64,000 nt of DNA from Nocardia flavorosea NBRC 108225 (GTDB taxonomy: Bacteria; Actinomycetota; Actinomycetes; Mycobacteriales; Mycobacteriaceae): contig NZ_BDCG01000015.1 in NCBI RefSeq assembly GCF_001613385.1, positions 62,001 to 126,000 on the forward strand, read 5' to 3'. This document shows positions 25,676-36,140 of the stretch, one piece after another. The notes under the pieces were generated by a model. The model searched no databases, was not told the origin of the DNA, and saw nothing but the letters and a program-made list of their open reading frames with translations. The first letter of the stretch is position 1. Every line of letters starts with the position of its first letter. The translations under genes and the position numbers were made by a program.

Positions 25676-26659
25676 GTGACCGAACTGGCGGAAATCTTCG
25701 AACCCGACTCCATCCACGGGCGCGTCTACGCGACCCTGGTGCAGCGACCGCGATCCGGTACCGCGGATATCGCGCGGCACACCGGCCTGTCCGACTCCGC
25801 CGTCGAAACGGCCCTGGACGAATTGTCGGAGCTGCGCGCGGTGCTCCGGGTAGTGGATGCCGACGGCACACCGCGCTGGGACGCGCATGCCCCCGAATCG
25901 CTGTCGGAGGCCGAAGCCCGCCGGCGCCGGCAACAGATCAGCACCATGCATGCCGCCGCGGCCCGGCTCAGCGAAACCTTCCGATCGGTACGCCGCGCCC
26001 AGGGCTGGAACGGTGCGGTGGTTCCCGTATTCGAACGGGCCGAGCTGCTGGCGGATTTCGAGACCCTGCACGCCAATGCCGCATACGGCGTGAAAATGGT
26101 GGAGCGCACTCCGCACCTCGGCGATACCGAACGCGACAGCCGGATCAGCGATCTCAAACAGGCCCGGATGGCCGAAGGCGTGCGGTATCGGATCCTCTAT
26201 CAGGACACGATCTACCAGGATGCCGACCGGCTGCGGCATACGCTGGCCACCAACGCCCGCGGGGCGCAGGCCCGCACCCTGCCCGATCCGCCGTTCAAGC
26301 TGATCGTCGCCGACGACGAGCGGGCCAGTCTCGTCCTGCACGCCGACGAACGCCGGCCCGATCCGATGGCCTTGCGAATCAGCGGTTCCCCCCTGCTGGA
26401 TCTGCTGGTCCGCAGTTTCGATGTGTTGTGGACACTGTCGGCGCCCATCTCGGTGCAGCCTGCCGCCGACGAACTCGACGAACGCGACCGGGCCATTCTC
26501 ACCATGATGAGCATGGGCGCGACCGACGATACGATCGCGCGCCGGCTCGGGATGTCGCGGCGCACGGTGGTCCGCCGGACCGCGCGGCTGCTCGAACGGC
26601 TCGGAGCAAGCACCCGGTTCCAGGCCGGGGTACAGGCAATTCGCCGCGGCTGGCTCTGA
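25676..26659 (+). CDS. LuxR-family transcriptional regulator with TrmB-like N-terminus
   Basis: About 327 aa. The N-terminal ~70 residues form a winged-helix of the TrmB type (DIARHTGLSDSAVETALDEL). The centre (~130-240) resembles the helical and phospholipase-D-like sensing region of that family (RMAEGVRYRILYQDTIYQ). The C-terminal ~60 residues are a LuxR/GerE helix-turn-helix (DDTIARRLGMSRRTVVRRTA). Such two-headed regulators often sit beside natural-product genes in actinobacteria. It is co-directional with, and immediately upstream of, the giant NRPS-like genes, making it their likeliest local regulator (inference). GTG 25676 is used. An AAGGAG lies 18 bases upstream, which is far, but no nearer in-frame start exists. 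Confidence 0.85.
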   Translation: MTELAEIFEPDSIHGRVYATLVQRPRSGTADIARHTGLSDSAVETALDELSELRAVLRVVDADGTPRWDAHAPESLSEAEARRRRQQISTMHAAAARLSETFRSVRRAQGWNGAVVPVFERAELLADFETLHANAAYGVKMVERTPHLGDTERDSRISDLKQARMAEGVRYRILYQDTIYQDADRLRHTLATNARGAQARTLPDPPFKLIVADDERASLVLHADERRPDPMALRISGSPLLDLLVRSFDVLWTLSAPISVQPAADELDERDRAILTMMSMGATDDTIARRLGMSRRTVVRRTARLLERLGASTRFQAGVQAIRRGWL

Positions 26660-26673
26660 ACTGATCGCAAGAC

Positions 26674-26701
26674 CGGTCCGGCCGATATGATGGCCGGACC
26701 G
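26674..26701 (+). terminator. Hairpin after LuxR-type gene
   Basis: A perfect 10-bp stem (26674-26683 with 26692-26701) encloses an 8-base AT-rich loop, 14 bases after the regulator stop. It may separate the regulator transcript from the giant NRPS-like gene. No T-run follows. Confidence 0.55.
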
Positions 26702-26787
26702 CGCTCGCCCCGGGCACTCCGATTCTCCGCCGTTCGGGCACGCGGGGGCCGGATCCGGGTTCGATGCGAGAGGGTGAATGCACTCGA

Positions 26788-29700
26788 ATGGAAACTGCCC
26801 GTCGTTCCCCTCGTGGCAGTCGCCGGCGTCGTGCGGGCACCCCTCCTCTCGGCCAGTTGCTGACCGCTGCGGTGGAATCCGCCGCGGATGAGGTCGCGAT
26901 TCGCTACAACCCGACGGGCGCGCCCGCCGATCAGCTGGAGCTGACCTACCGGGAGCTGGACCAGCGGTCCTCGCAGGTCGCGCGGGAACTCATCGAACGC
27001 GGAGTCGGACCGGGCGATGTGGTGGCGATCGGCATAGCGCGCAGCCCGGAATCGGTGCTGTCGGTATGGGCGGTCGCCAAGACCGGTGCCGCCCACATTT
27101 TCATCGACCCCGCCGACCCGGCCGACCGGATCACGTCCATCGCCACCGATTCGGGGGCTGCCTTCGGCCTGACCACCTCGATGTACCGGCGGGTCCTGGG
27201 ACGCGCCCTGTACTGGATCGAACTCGACGACCCGGTCCAGGCCGACCGTATCGCCCGGCGGCCCCGGCATCCCATCTCCTACACCGACCGGATCCGGACA
27301 CTCGACGAGCGTCATCCCGCCTATATCACCTACCCCTGCGGTCCCTCCGGTGAACTCGCAGGCATCGTGGTCCCGCACGCCGGACTCGGCGCGGTGGTCG
27401 CCGCGGTCGGCGACAGCTATGGGATATCCAGTGATTCCCGGGTCGTGCACAGTTGCTCGCCGACCGTCGATATCGCTGTTCTCGAATTACTCCTCACCTG
27501 TACCGCGGGCGCGACCCTGGTCATCGCCCCGGCCGGTGTATCCGGCGGGCGCGAACTGGGCGAACTGATCCATCGGGAACAGGTGACGCACCTGATCACC
27601 ACCGCAGCCGTCGCGGAATCAGTGGACCCGGCCGGGCTCGACGACCTGGCGCTGGTCGCCGTCATAGGTGATCGGAACGGATCCGCGCCGACCGGTCGCT
27701 GGGCGAGAGAACACTGTTTCGTCACCTCCTACGGCTGCTCCGAGGCCGGGATCGTCGCCACGAATACCGGCCCGGCGCTGCCGGACCGGCCGGGCACCAT
27801 CGGTACCGCGGCGGCCGGGGTCGAGATGCTGGTTCTCGACGCCCGGTTGCGACCGGTCCTCGCGGGCGACGTGGGCGAACTCTATCTGGTGGGCCCGGTC
27901 CTGGCGCAGGGCTATGCGAATCTGCCTGCACTGACCGCGTCACGTTTCGTCGCCGTCCCCGGCGGCAACGGCAGGCCGGGCACCCGCATGTACCGGACGG
28001 GCGACCTGGCCCGGTACGTCGAAACACCGCAGGGCCTGGAGATCGAGTTCTCGGACAGTGTCGATTCCCGGCTGCGGGCCTACGGTGGCGAGTCGGCGAA
28101 TGCTGTCGCCGGTGCCCGCCTTGCCGCACCGTGGCCGCGCGAACTGCGGGGCGGCGCCGGTTCGGTTGGCTACGCCGGTTCGGTGGACGGCAGCGAACGC
28201 GTGACCCCCGGCGGTGAGCCGGGTTTCGTGGAGACAGTGACCGATCCGGCAAGCGACCGTACGGGCGAGGTTCCGCTGACCCCGCTTCTCGGCCGTTACC
28301 TTGCCGGTGGGGTGTTTCCGGGGTTCGCGCAGAGTATGGTGCTGTCGCTGCCGGAAGGTATCGATCGCGCCGGGCTGGCGGCCACCGTGGGTGCGGTACT
28401 GGCCGGCCATGAAATGTTGCGCGCCCAGGTGGTGACCGAGGGCGACCGATACTGCTTCGAGTTGCCGGACTACCTGCCGGGGGCCGGTGTACTGATCTCC
28501 GAGGTCGAGGTGCCGGCGGGCACCGGCGGTACCGCGCCGGCCGAGATCCTCCGGGCGGCAGCCAATTCTGCGGTGGCTCAGCTGGACCCGCTGGGCGGCC
28601 GGATGGTCGCCGCCACTTGGCTGCGCCGGCCCGGCGCGCGGGACGCACTGCTTTTGGCCGTGCATCAATACGTCGTCGATGCCGCGTCCTGGCGCATTGT
28701 CGTCGACGATCTGGCACGAGCGTGGGAACACATGGCTGCGGGTCGCGATGTCGAGCTACCGCCCGCCGGAAAATCGTTCCGGACCTGCGCGCATACGCTG
28801 TTCACAGCGGACCGGGAAAACGAAAAAGACTACTGGCGTGCTGTTCTGGCCACGCCCGACCCGTTACTCGGGGCCCGGCCGGTGGACCCTGCCACCGATA
28901 TCCACGCGGCGGTGTGCCGGTTCGCGGTCGAGGTACCGGCCGGTATCGCCGGTAAGGTCCGGGCCGCGCTACCGGACCGGTACGGAACCGGCACCGACGA
29001 TCCGCTGGTGGCGGCGCTGGCGCTGGCCGTGCGGAACTGGCGGTTACGGCGTGGTGTGGATTGTGCTTTCACCCGGGTTCGCCTCGAAGGGGACGGTCGT
29101 TCGTCGGCAGTGCTGTCCGAGGTCGATATCGCTCGCACGGTCGGCCGATTCAGCACCGAATACCCGGTGGCCCTGGACTTGTCCGGTATCGCCGGCGATG
29201 CCGCGTTACGCGGTGGCGTCGAAACCGCCGAACTGCTGCAGACCGTATCCGCGCAGCTCGGCGCGGTTCCGGACGGGGGCGCCGGTTTCGGAGCACTGCA
29301 CCCGGCCGCCCCCGGTGCGGCCCCGGCGCAGATCGGTTTCACCTGCCGCGACGGGGGAGTGGCCGCCCGCGCCGATCCGGCCTGGGCGCCGACCGGTGAA
29401 CTGGGCGACGTCCCCGGCGAACCCGACCCGAGTATGCCTGTGGACCTGGTTGTCGATATCGATGCCGTCGTGCGATCCGACGGCGCGCTGACCGTGGTGT
29501 TCGGTTATCTCGCGGATATCGTCGACGAATCCGCCGTCCGGGAGCTTGCCGGTGACTGGCTGGCCGCTGTGCGTGCACTGGCCAGGCATGCCGGGGGCCC
29601 TGCCGCGGGCGGGCTCGATTCGCCGCTGATACCAGTGGCGGAAGCGGAACTGGAGGCGTGGCGGGCGGTATATCCGCGCCTGGCGGAGGTGCTGCCGCTG

Positions 29701-32700
29701 GGGCCCTTGGGTACCGGTCTGTTCTTCCGTTCCCAGCTCGCCGCGGAGGGATCCGGCGGCGATGCGATGCTTTTCGCGCTGGAACTCGGCGGTGTTGTCG
29801 ACCTCGACCGGTTGCACAGTGCCGCGCAGGCGCTCTCCGACCGGCATCCGGCGCTGCGTTCGATATTCACTACCGGCGCCGACGGTATCCCGGTGCAGTT
29901 GGTCATCGAAACCACCGAAGTCCCGTGGCGGGTGGTCGAGGATGTCGGCGACTACGAGATGGCCGACCTGCTGGCTACCGAACACCGCATCGGATTTGCC
30001 CTGGACAGCGCGCCACCATTGCGGTTCACCGTCTACCGCACGGTGTCGGGGCGTACGCATTGCGTGCTGGTCGCGCATCCGCTGCTGTTCGATACCGCGT
30101 CGGCGGCGATTCTGCTGCGGGATCTGCTGGCCCTGTACGGGCGGCACGGCGACGGGGCGGCGCTGCCCGATCCGCCGCCCTACCGCGAATACCTCCGATG
30201 GCGCGCGCACGGCGATGCCGAGGCCGCCCGCGCCCGCTGGTCGGAGGTGCTGCGCGGCGTCCGGCCCACCGAACTCGCCGCGGTACTCGCTCCGTCCGCG
30301 CAGCCGGAGGACGGGTACGGGGAGACGGTGCACGTGCTCGGCGAAGAGGAAACTGCGGCGATGGCCTCCTACGCGGTGGCCTCCGGTGTCACGGTCGAAA
30401 CCGTGGTGCGGGCCCTGTGGGCGCTGGTCCTGGCGAGTCTCACCGGGCGCACGGATATCGTCTTCGGCGCTGTCGTGCCGGGCCGCCCGCCGGAGCTCGG
30501 TGGAGCGGACGAGATGGCCGGGCTTCTGGCCGATACGATTCCCGTGCGGGTTCAGCTCACGCCCGGCCGGACCGTGCGGGAATTACTCACCCGGATCCAG
30601 TCGGAGCAGGCCACCCTGCTCGAACACCACTATCTCGACCCGGCCGGTACCCCGCCGGGCGCCGCCCACCTTTTCGATACCGTGCTGGTCTTCGATCCCG
30701 ACCCGATCGACGCGGCCGGGTTGCGCGCCGCGGCCGGTGCGCTCGACGGTCTGGAGGTCGTGGATATCACCACCCGGATCGACAGCCACCACCCGGTGAC
30801 ACTGGTGGTGGAATCGGCCGACCGGTTGCTGCTGCGGTTGCGTTACCGCCGCGACAGTGTCGCCGAAATCTGCGCGCAAGCACTCTCGGAGCTGTTGCGA
30901 GCGCTCGTAGGGCAGCTGCTGGCCGTGCCCGCGCAGGTTGCCCTACCGGCCGCGGGCTGGTGGGACCCTCCCACAGCGCTCGGCGTTCACGGCGAGCTAC
31001 CTGCCGACCGGCCGCGGCCGGTTACCGCGTCCCGGCGCAGCGGTGTGTTACGCCGGGAATTGGACAGCGAGCTGCACGACGCACTGGATATCGCTGCCGG
31101 GCAATGTGATACGAACGATTTCACCGTGGTGCAGGCTGCGCTGGCCGTATTGCTGGCGCGATTGTCCGGATACCGGGAAACCGCGGTGGGCGCGTATGCC
31201 ACCAAGGGGTCTGCGGCGGGGCTGTCGGTTCTGCATACTCACGTGAATCCGGCGGGCAGTTTCGATGCGCTACTGGTCGAGGCCCGGGAAGCCGGGGCCG
31301 CGGCCCTGGGCACAGTCGGCCGGGGCAGCGAACGCCTCGGTCACCTGATCGACACCCTCCGCACGGTGGCCGGTCAGCCGCCCTTCCGGGTTTTGCTGTC
31401 GACCGACAGCGAACCCGCGGAGCTACCGGAAAAGCTGGATCTGCGCGTGGATCTGGTGGCCGACGGCGCCGGTGCCACCCTCACTTTCACCTACGCCCGC
31501 GACCTGTTCGACGCACCGACTGTCGGAGATCACGCCGACCGGTTGCTCCGGATCCTGGCCGCCGTGGCGGCCGATCCCGGCGTCGTCGTGGGCGATATCG
31601 ACCTGCTCTTCCCCGGGGAACGTGAACTGGTTCTGCGGGAATGGAACAGTGCGGGCGCCGCGGTGCCGCCGGTGACCGTGGTCGACCTGATCGAGGCCCG
31701 TGCCCGCCTGGATCCGGCGGCCCCGGCCGTGCGGTCCGGGGATGTGGTCTCGAGTTTCGACGAATTACTCGGTTGCTCCTACCGGGTGGCGCGCGGATTG
31801 ATCGATGCGGGTGCCGGCCCGGAAACCCTGGTGGCGGTGGCGGTACCGCGCACCGAGGTCCTTCCGGTGGCCCTGCTCGGCGTGCTGCTGGCGGGCGCCG
31901 CGTACCTGCCGATCGATACGGCGCGGCCCGGGTACCCGGAAGGGCAGTCCGTCGTTGTTCTCACCGTCGCGGCGATGCGGGATGCGGTGCCCGCGGGCCT
32001 GGCCGTGGTGGTTGTCGAAGAAACCACACACCATTCCGCGGCCCCGGTCACCGACATGGACCGGCATGCGCCACTGCGGCCCGGCAACCTGATGTATGCC
32101 GCGCACTCGTCCGACCCCACCGGCGTGACCCATCGCAATGTGGTGGAGCTGTTCGCGAACACTCAGTTGCTGTTCGATTTCGACGACGCCGATATATGGG
32201 CGCTGTTCCATCCCGTCACCTCCGGCTTCTCTGTATGGGAGCTGTGGTGCGCACTCGCCGGCGGGGGTTGCGTGGTGGTGGTCGACGAGGAGACCGCCGA
32301 GTCGCCGCAACGATTCCGCGAACTACTCGTACGCGAACGGGTCACGGTGATCGGTCAGACTCCGCCGGAGTTCTACCGCTTCACCGAGGCCGACCGCGTC
32401 GCGGACCCGGCGGATGACACGTCCGCCCTGCGGTATGTGGTGCTGGGCGGCGAAGCGCTCGACCTGCGCAGGCTGCGGCCCTGGTACGAGCGTCACGGCG
32501 CCTCCGGGGGCGGCGAAAGGGACGCGCCGTGGGTGGTGAGTATGTACGGCACCGCCGAAACCACCGTGCACGCCTCGTACCTGATCCTGGACGAACATCT
32601 GGTGGACAATCCGGCCAGTGTGATCGGGCGGGCGTTGCCGGGCCTGGACGCGCTTGTTCTCGACGACCGGTTACAGCCCGCACCGGTGGGCGTACCCGGC

Positions 32701-35700
32701 GAAATCTACGTGGCGGGCGCCCAACTGGCGCGTGGCTACCTGGACCGGCCCGGACTCACCGCGACACGATTCGTCGCCGACCCCTTCGGTGCCCCGGGGG
32801 CGCGGATGTACCGGTCCGGGGATTTCGGGCGGTGGGCAGGATTCGCCGGACGCGCCAACCTGGAATACACCGGTCGCCGGCAGTCGCGCGAGTGGGGGGA
32901 CGGGCCCGAAACGGTCGATGCGGTATCCCCCGGACCTCCGGTGGAACGCGCGGCCTATGCGGAACCCGCGGACAGTACGGAAACTGTTGTCGCCGAAGTG
33001 TTCGCCGAGCTCCTCGACGACGACCGGGTCGGCGCGGACGACGATTTCTTCGCCCTCGGCGGTAACTCGCTGCTGGCGAGCCGGGCGGTGGCCCGTATCA
33101 ACGAAGCGCTGGGCGCCGATCTCACCCTGCGCGCGGTGTTCGAAGCTCCCGTTGTCTCCGCGCTGGCCGCCCGGGTGGAACCCGGTGCCGGCCGGGCGAT
33201 GCAGCGGCCGGCCCTGGATCGGGCCGAGCGGCCGGAGCGGATCCCGCTCGCGCCCAACCAGCACCGGATATGGCTGGGGGGCCGGGCGGACCCGGGCGCG
33301 CACAATATCGTGCTCGCCGTGGGACTCACCGGTGCGCTCGACACCTCGGCGCTGCGGTACGCGATCTCGGACCTACTGGAACGCCACGAACCGCTGCGCA
33401 CCCGCTACCCGGCGGGCCCGGACGGGGTGCCGTATCAGGACATCCTGCCGGTGGCCCAGGTACTGCGCGGCGGCCTGGAAATCGCGGATACCGACGACCC
33501 ATCCGGCAGTATTGCCGAATTACGCGCCACCGCTTTCGATATCACCACCGCGGCGCCCATTCGTGGACTGCTGCTCGCTACCGGCGCGGACCGGCATATC
33601 CTCGCACTGGTGGCACACCGGATCGCCGCGGACAGTGCGTCCCCGGCGCCGTTGCTGCGGGATCTGATGACCGCGTACCTGGCACGGGTGAGCGGGGAAT
33701 CGCCGCGCTGGTCGCCGCTACCGGTGCAGTACAGCGATTACGCGATCTGGCAGTGCGCTCTGCTCGGTGCCGAGGACGACGAGAATTCCCTGACGGCACA
33801 GCAATTGGGATATTGGCGGCAGCAGTTGCGTGGGTCTGCCGGGAACAGCGGGCTGCCACCGGACCGGCCACGCCCGGAACGGATATCGCTACCCGATGCC
33901 GCAATCGATATCGCTATGCCCGCGCACGTGCACCGGTCGCTGGACGCGTTGGCCGAGGAACGCGGTGCCACCGTTCTCCTGATCGTGCATGCGGCAGTGA
34001 CCGCACTGCTGCACCGGTCGACGGGTGCCGCTGATATCGCGGTCGGCCGCCGGATCACCGGCCGCGACGAACCGGCGCTGGCCGATCTGGTCGGCCGGTT
34101 CGCGAATACGGTTACCGTGCGAACGCGAGTACGGGCCACACAGACCTTCACCGAACTCCTGGACCGCACCCGGGAAACGAATCTGGCCGCCACCGCCAAC
34201 GCCGATACTCCTTTCGAACAGGTCGTCGACGCTGCAACATCCGCACGTGAGCCGCTGTTCGGTGTGTTGTTGTCGCAACTCGACAAACCGGCCGTCGTGA
34301 ATCTGCCGGGACTGGCGGTTCGCGAACTGGATCACGGGATATCGGACGCGCAGGTCGATCTGCGAATAGATATCGACCCGTGCCGCGAGCGAGACGGCGC
34401 TCCCGGCGAGCTCCGGATGGCGCTGGCGTACCGCACCGACCTCTTCGACGAGGAGACGGTGCTCTCGTTCGGCGACCGGTTGGCCCGGATCCTCACCGCG
34501 GTCGCCGCGGAGCCACGGTTGCGGGTCGGGGAGATCGATATCATCGGTGACTCCGAACCGGAGCATGCTGCCGAACCCCTCGATGCTGCGGACGTGGCGC
34601 TCGGCTCCGAATCAGTGGTTCCGGCGGATATGCGGGGCGCTGGGTCCGGTGTCCCGGCGGTGGCGGCGGGGGTGCCGGGAACTGAGTCCGGTGGTGGGGC
34701 AGTAGTTTCGGTGGGCATGGATGGCACGTCCGGTGGTGGGCCGGATGTTCCGGCGGGTATGACCGGGATAGCCCCGGCCGAAACGGGCATTGCCGCGGAT
34801 AAGGGAGTCATCCGGCCTGCCGAACGGGCCGACCCGGTGGGCGCGACCGGTCCCGCTGCGGCGGGACTCGTTGCCGAGGCGGGTTCTGTGGGAGGCGCAT
34901 CGGTCGCCGACACCGATGTTGCCGAGAGAACGGGCGATACGGCGCCTGCTGATCAGGCCGGCCCGGTGGATACGGTCCGCCGTGCCGCTGCTCCGGGGTG
35001 GGGTGTCCCGGCGGGTTCGCCCGGGACAGTGCCTGCCCCGGCGGTATTCGGACCGCCGGATGCGGTGGGGATCGAATACGCCGGCGGACCGGCGGTTTCG
35101 ACAGCTACCGCGGGAATAGCGCTTGCGCGGACCCTCACGGTCTCCGTGGAGGACGATCCGGACGGACCGGCAGTGATCCGCGGCGACGAGGTGATGACCT
35201 ACCAGGAACTGGATACCCGTTCGTCTCGGTTGGCGCGGGTTCTGATCGCTCGCGGCTGCGGGCCGGGGACCGGGGTGGTGACCGCACTGGAGCGCGGTAT
35301 GGATTCGGTGGTGGCCACCTGGGCGGTACTCAAAGCCGGTGCGGCCCTGGTGCCGGCCGACGCCGTGCAGGTGGCGGTGACCGCCGGTCTGGTGGTGGAG
35401 TTCGCTCTGGCGGTGACCGCCGCGCCGCGGACGCCGGAGGCGGAGTGGCTGATACTGGACGATCCGGCAATACAGGCCGAAATGGGCCGGCAGTCCTCAC
35501 GGCCGGTCACCCACGCGCACCGGGTCCGGCCGCTGCGCGGCGGCGATCTCGCGGTGGTGGACGCCACCGGCCGGCGGGTGACCTACGACCGGTTGGCGGC
35601 CGCGGTGGCGCGGGTACACGCCGCCACCGAGCTGACCTACGAGGCCAGGACATACGGTTACGGCCGTGGCGACGGTCCGGCGGCGGTGACGGAGTTCGTG

Positions 35701-35931
35701 GCGGCCGGGGCCGCGGGGGCCTCGGTGGTGCTGCCCCCCGGCGACGGCCGGAAGGTGACTACCGCCGAGGAATGGATCACCCATCTGTGGTCCGACAACG
35801 AGGGGCTCGGGTTCCTCCGTCCCGGGGCACTACCCGATCTCATGGCGCTGATCCTGGCGGAGGGCGGTCCGCCCGGTCCGGCCTGGCACGAGGTCGCCTG
35901 GGTGCTGGACCTGCCTGCTCTGATCGGCTGA
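26788..35931 (+). CDS. Giant NRPS-like protein with degenerate A, E and C domains and one intact carrier
   Basis: About 3047 aa with no internal stop or frameshift. Order by eye: A-like (~50-425; the P-loop position reads PCGPSGELAG, no A10 Lys); E-like (~495-925; HQYVVDA instead of HHxxxDG, but EGDGR and RTVGRFSTEYPV kept); C-like (~970-1385; AHPLLFD); a C-terminal half of a C domain (~1405-1605); A-like (~1628-2035; AAHSSDPTGV at the P-loop, cut off after A8); PCP (~2064-2135; intact GGNS, Ser2094); C-like (~2152-2588; AHRIAAD); Gly/Ala/Pro-rich linker (~2590-2770); a final A-like fragment without A3-A10. No thioesterase or reductase is present. The start is ATG 26788 (GAGAGGGTGA about 10 bases upstream); ATG 26764 is the alternative. 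Catalysis by most domains seems excluded, so a scaffold or binding role, or relic, is inferred. Confidence 0.9.
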   Translation: METARRSPRGSRRRRAGTPPLGQLLTAAVESAADEVAIRYNPTGAPADQLELTYRELDQRSSQVARELIERGVGPGDVVAIGIARSPESVLSVWAVAKTGAAHIFIDPADPADRITSIATDSGAAFGLTTSMYRRVLGRALYWIELDDPVQADRIARRPRHPISYTDRIRTLDERHPAYITYPCGPSGELAGIVVPHAGLGAVVAAVGDSYGISSDSRVVHSCSPTVDIAVLELLLTCTAGATLVIAPAGVSGGRELGELIHREQVTHLITTAAVAESVDPAGLDDLALVAVIGDRNGSAPTGRWAREHCFVTSYGCSEAGIVATNTGPALPDRPGTIGTAAAGVEMLVLDARLRPVLAGDVGELYLVGPVLAQGYANLPALTASRFVAVPGGNGRPGTRMYRTGDLARYVETPQGLEIEFSDSVDSRLRAYGGESANAVAGARLAAPWPRELRGGAGSVGYAGSVDGSERVTPGGEPGFVETVTDPASDRTGEVPLTPLLGRYLAGGVFPGFAQSMVLSLPEGIDRAGLAATVGAVLAGHEMLRAQVVTEGDRYCFELPDYLPGAGVLISEVEVPAGTGGTAPAEILRAAANSAVAQLDPLGGRMVAATWLRRPGARDALLLAVHQYVVDAASWRIVVDDLARAWEHMAAGRDVELPPAGKSFRTCAHTLFTADRENEKDYWRAVLATPDPLLGARPVDPATDIHAAVCRFAVEVPAGIAGKVRAALPDRYGTGTDDPLVAALALAVRNWRLRRGVDCAFTRVRLEGDGRSSAVLSEVDIARTVGRFSTEYPVALDLSGIAGDAALRGGVETAELLQTVSAQLGAVPDGGAGFGALHPAAPGAAPAQIGFTCRDGGVAARADPAWAPTGELGDVPGEPDPSMPVDLVVDIDAVVRSDGALTVVFGYLADIVDESAVRELAGDWLAAVRALARHAGGPAAGGLDSPLIPVAEAELEAWRAVYPRLAEVLPLGPLGTGLFFRSQLAAEGSGGDAMLFALELGGVVDLDRLHSAAQALSDRHPALRSIFTTGADGIPVQLVIETTEVPWRVVEDVGDYEMADLLATEHRIGFALDSAPPLRFTVYRTVSGRTHCVLVAHPLLFDTASAAILLRDLLALYGRHGDGAALPDPPPYREYLRWRAHGDAEAARARWSEVLRGVRPTELAAVLAPSAQPEDGYGETVHVLGEEETAAMASYAVASGVTVETVVRALWALVLASLTGRTDIVFGAVVPGRPPELGGADEMAGLLADTIPVRVQLTPGRTVRELLTRIQSEQATLLEHHYLDPAGTPPGAAHLFDTVLVFDPDPIDAAGLRAAAGALDGLEVVDITTRIDSHHPVTLVVESADRLLLRLRYRRDSVAEICAQALSELLRALVGQLLAVPAQVALPAAGWWDPPTALGVHGELPADRPRPVTASRRSGVLRRELDSELHDALDIAAGQCDTNDFTVVQAALAVLLARLSGYRETAVGAYATKGSAAGLSVLHTHVNPAGSFDALLVEAREAGAAALGTVGRGSERLGHLIDTLRTVAGQPPFRVLLSTDSEPAELPEKLDLRVDLVADGAGATLTFTYARDLFDAPTVGDHADRLLRILAAVAADPGVVVGDIDLLFPGERELVLREWNSAGAAVPPVTVVDLIEARARLDPAAPAVRSGDVVSSFDELLGCSYRVARGLIDAGAGPETLVAVAVPRTEVLPVALLGVLLAGAAYLPIDTARPGYPEGQSVVVLTVAAMRDAVPAGLAVVVVEETTHHSAAPVTDMDRHAPLRPGNLMYAAHSSDPTGVTHRNVVELFANTQLLFDFDDADIWALFHPVTSGFSVWELWCALAGGGCVVVVDEETAESPQRFRELLVRERVTVIGQTPPEFYRFTEADRVADPADDTSALRYVVLGGEALDLRRLRPWYERHGASGGGERDAPWVVSMYGTAETTVHASYLILDEHLVDNPASVIGRALPGLDALVLDDRLQPAPVGVPGEIYVAGAQLARGYLDRPGLTATRFVADPFGAPGARMYRSGDFGRWAGFAGRANLEYTGRRQSREWGDGPETVDAVSPGPPVERAAYAEPADSTETVVAEVFAELLDDDRVGADDDFFALGGNSLLASRAVARINEALGADLTLRAVFEAPVVSALAARVEPGAGRAMQRPALDRAERPERIPLAPNQHRIWLGGRADPGAHNIVLAVGLTGALDTSALRYAISDLLERHEPLRTRYPAGPDGVPYQDILPVAQVLRGGLEIADTDDPSGSIAELRATAFDITTAAPIRGLLLATGADRHILALVAHRIAADSASPAPLLRDLMTAYLARVSGESPRWSPLPVQYSDYAIWQCALLGAEDDENSLTAQQLGYWRQQLRGSAGNSGLPPDRPRPERISLPDAAIDIAMPAHVHRSLDALAEERGATVLLIVHAAVTALLHRSTGAADIAVGRRITGRDEPALADLVGRFANTVTVRTRVRATQTFTELLDRTRETNLAATANADTPFEQVVDAATSAREPLFGVLLSQLDKPAVVNLPGLAVRELDHGISDAQVDLRIDIDPCRERDGAPGELRMALAYRTDLFDEETVLSFGDRLARILTAVAAEPRLRVGEIDIIGDSEPEHAAEPLDAADVALGSESVVPADMRGAGSGVPAVAAGVPGTESGGGAVVSVGMDGTSGGGPDVPAGMTGIAPAETGIAADKGVIRPAERADPVGATGPAAAGLVAEAGSVGGASVADTDVAERTGDTAPADQAGPVDTVRRAAAPGWGVPAGSPGTVPAPAVFGPPDAVGIEYAGGPAVSTATAGIALARTLTVSVEDDPDGPAVIRGDEVMTYQELDTRSSRLARVLIARGCGPGTGVVTALERGMDSVVATWAVLKAGAALVPADAVQVAVTAGLVVEFALAVTAAPRTPEAEWLILDDPAIQAEMGRQSSRPVTHAHRVRPLRGGDLAVVDATGRRVTYDRLAAAVARVHAATELTYEARTYGYGRGDGPAAVTEFVAAGAAGASVVLPPGDGRKVTTAEEWITHLWSDNEGLGFLRPGALPDLMALILAEGGPPGPAWHEVAWVLDLPALIG

Positions 35932-36140
35932 CGGCCGGTCGGTCCGGATACGGTCACCGGATGGTCGAACAGTGACCGGGGCGGTAACCTGCCGGGTGCC
36001 ATACCGGGGACCGGCGGGTTGTGGCAGGCTGCCACCATGCCGCGGCCACGGTCGGCGCGGCGGTGAAGTGCGATAGGCAGGCGAGGCGGATAGATGGATG
36101 CGGTAGTCGGTCAGCGGGATGACCTCCTCCGGAGCGCAGC
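35932..36140 (+). other. Gap between the two giant genes
   Basis: 209 bases with a weak 7-bp inverted repeat (35951-35957 with 35972-35978) and no T-run. It could carry a promoter for the second gene, but none is obvious. The genes are probably co-transcribed. Confidence 0.3.
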
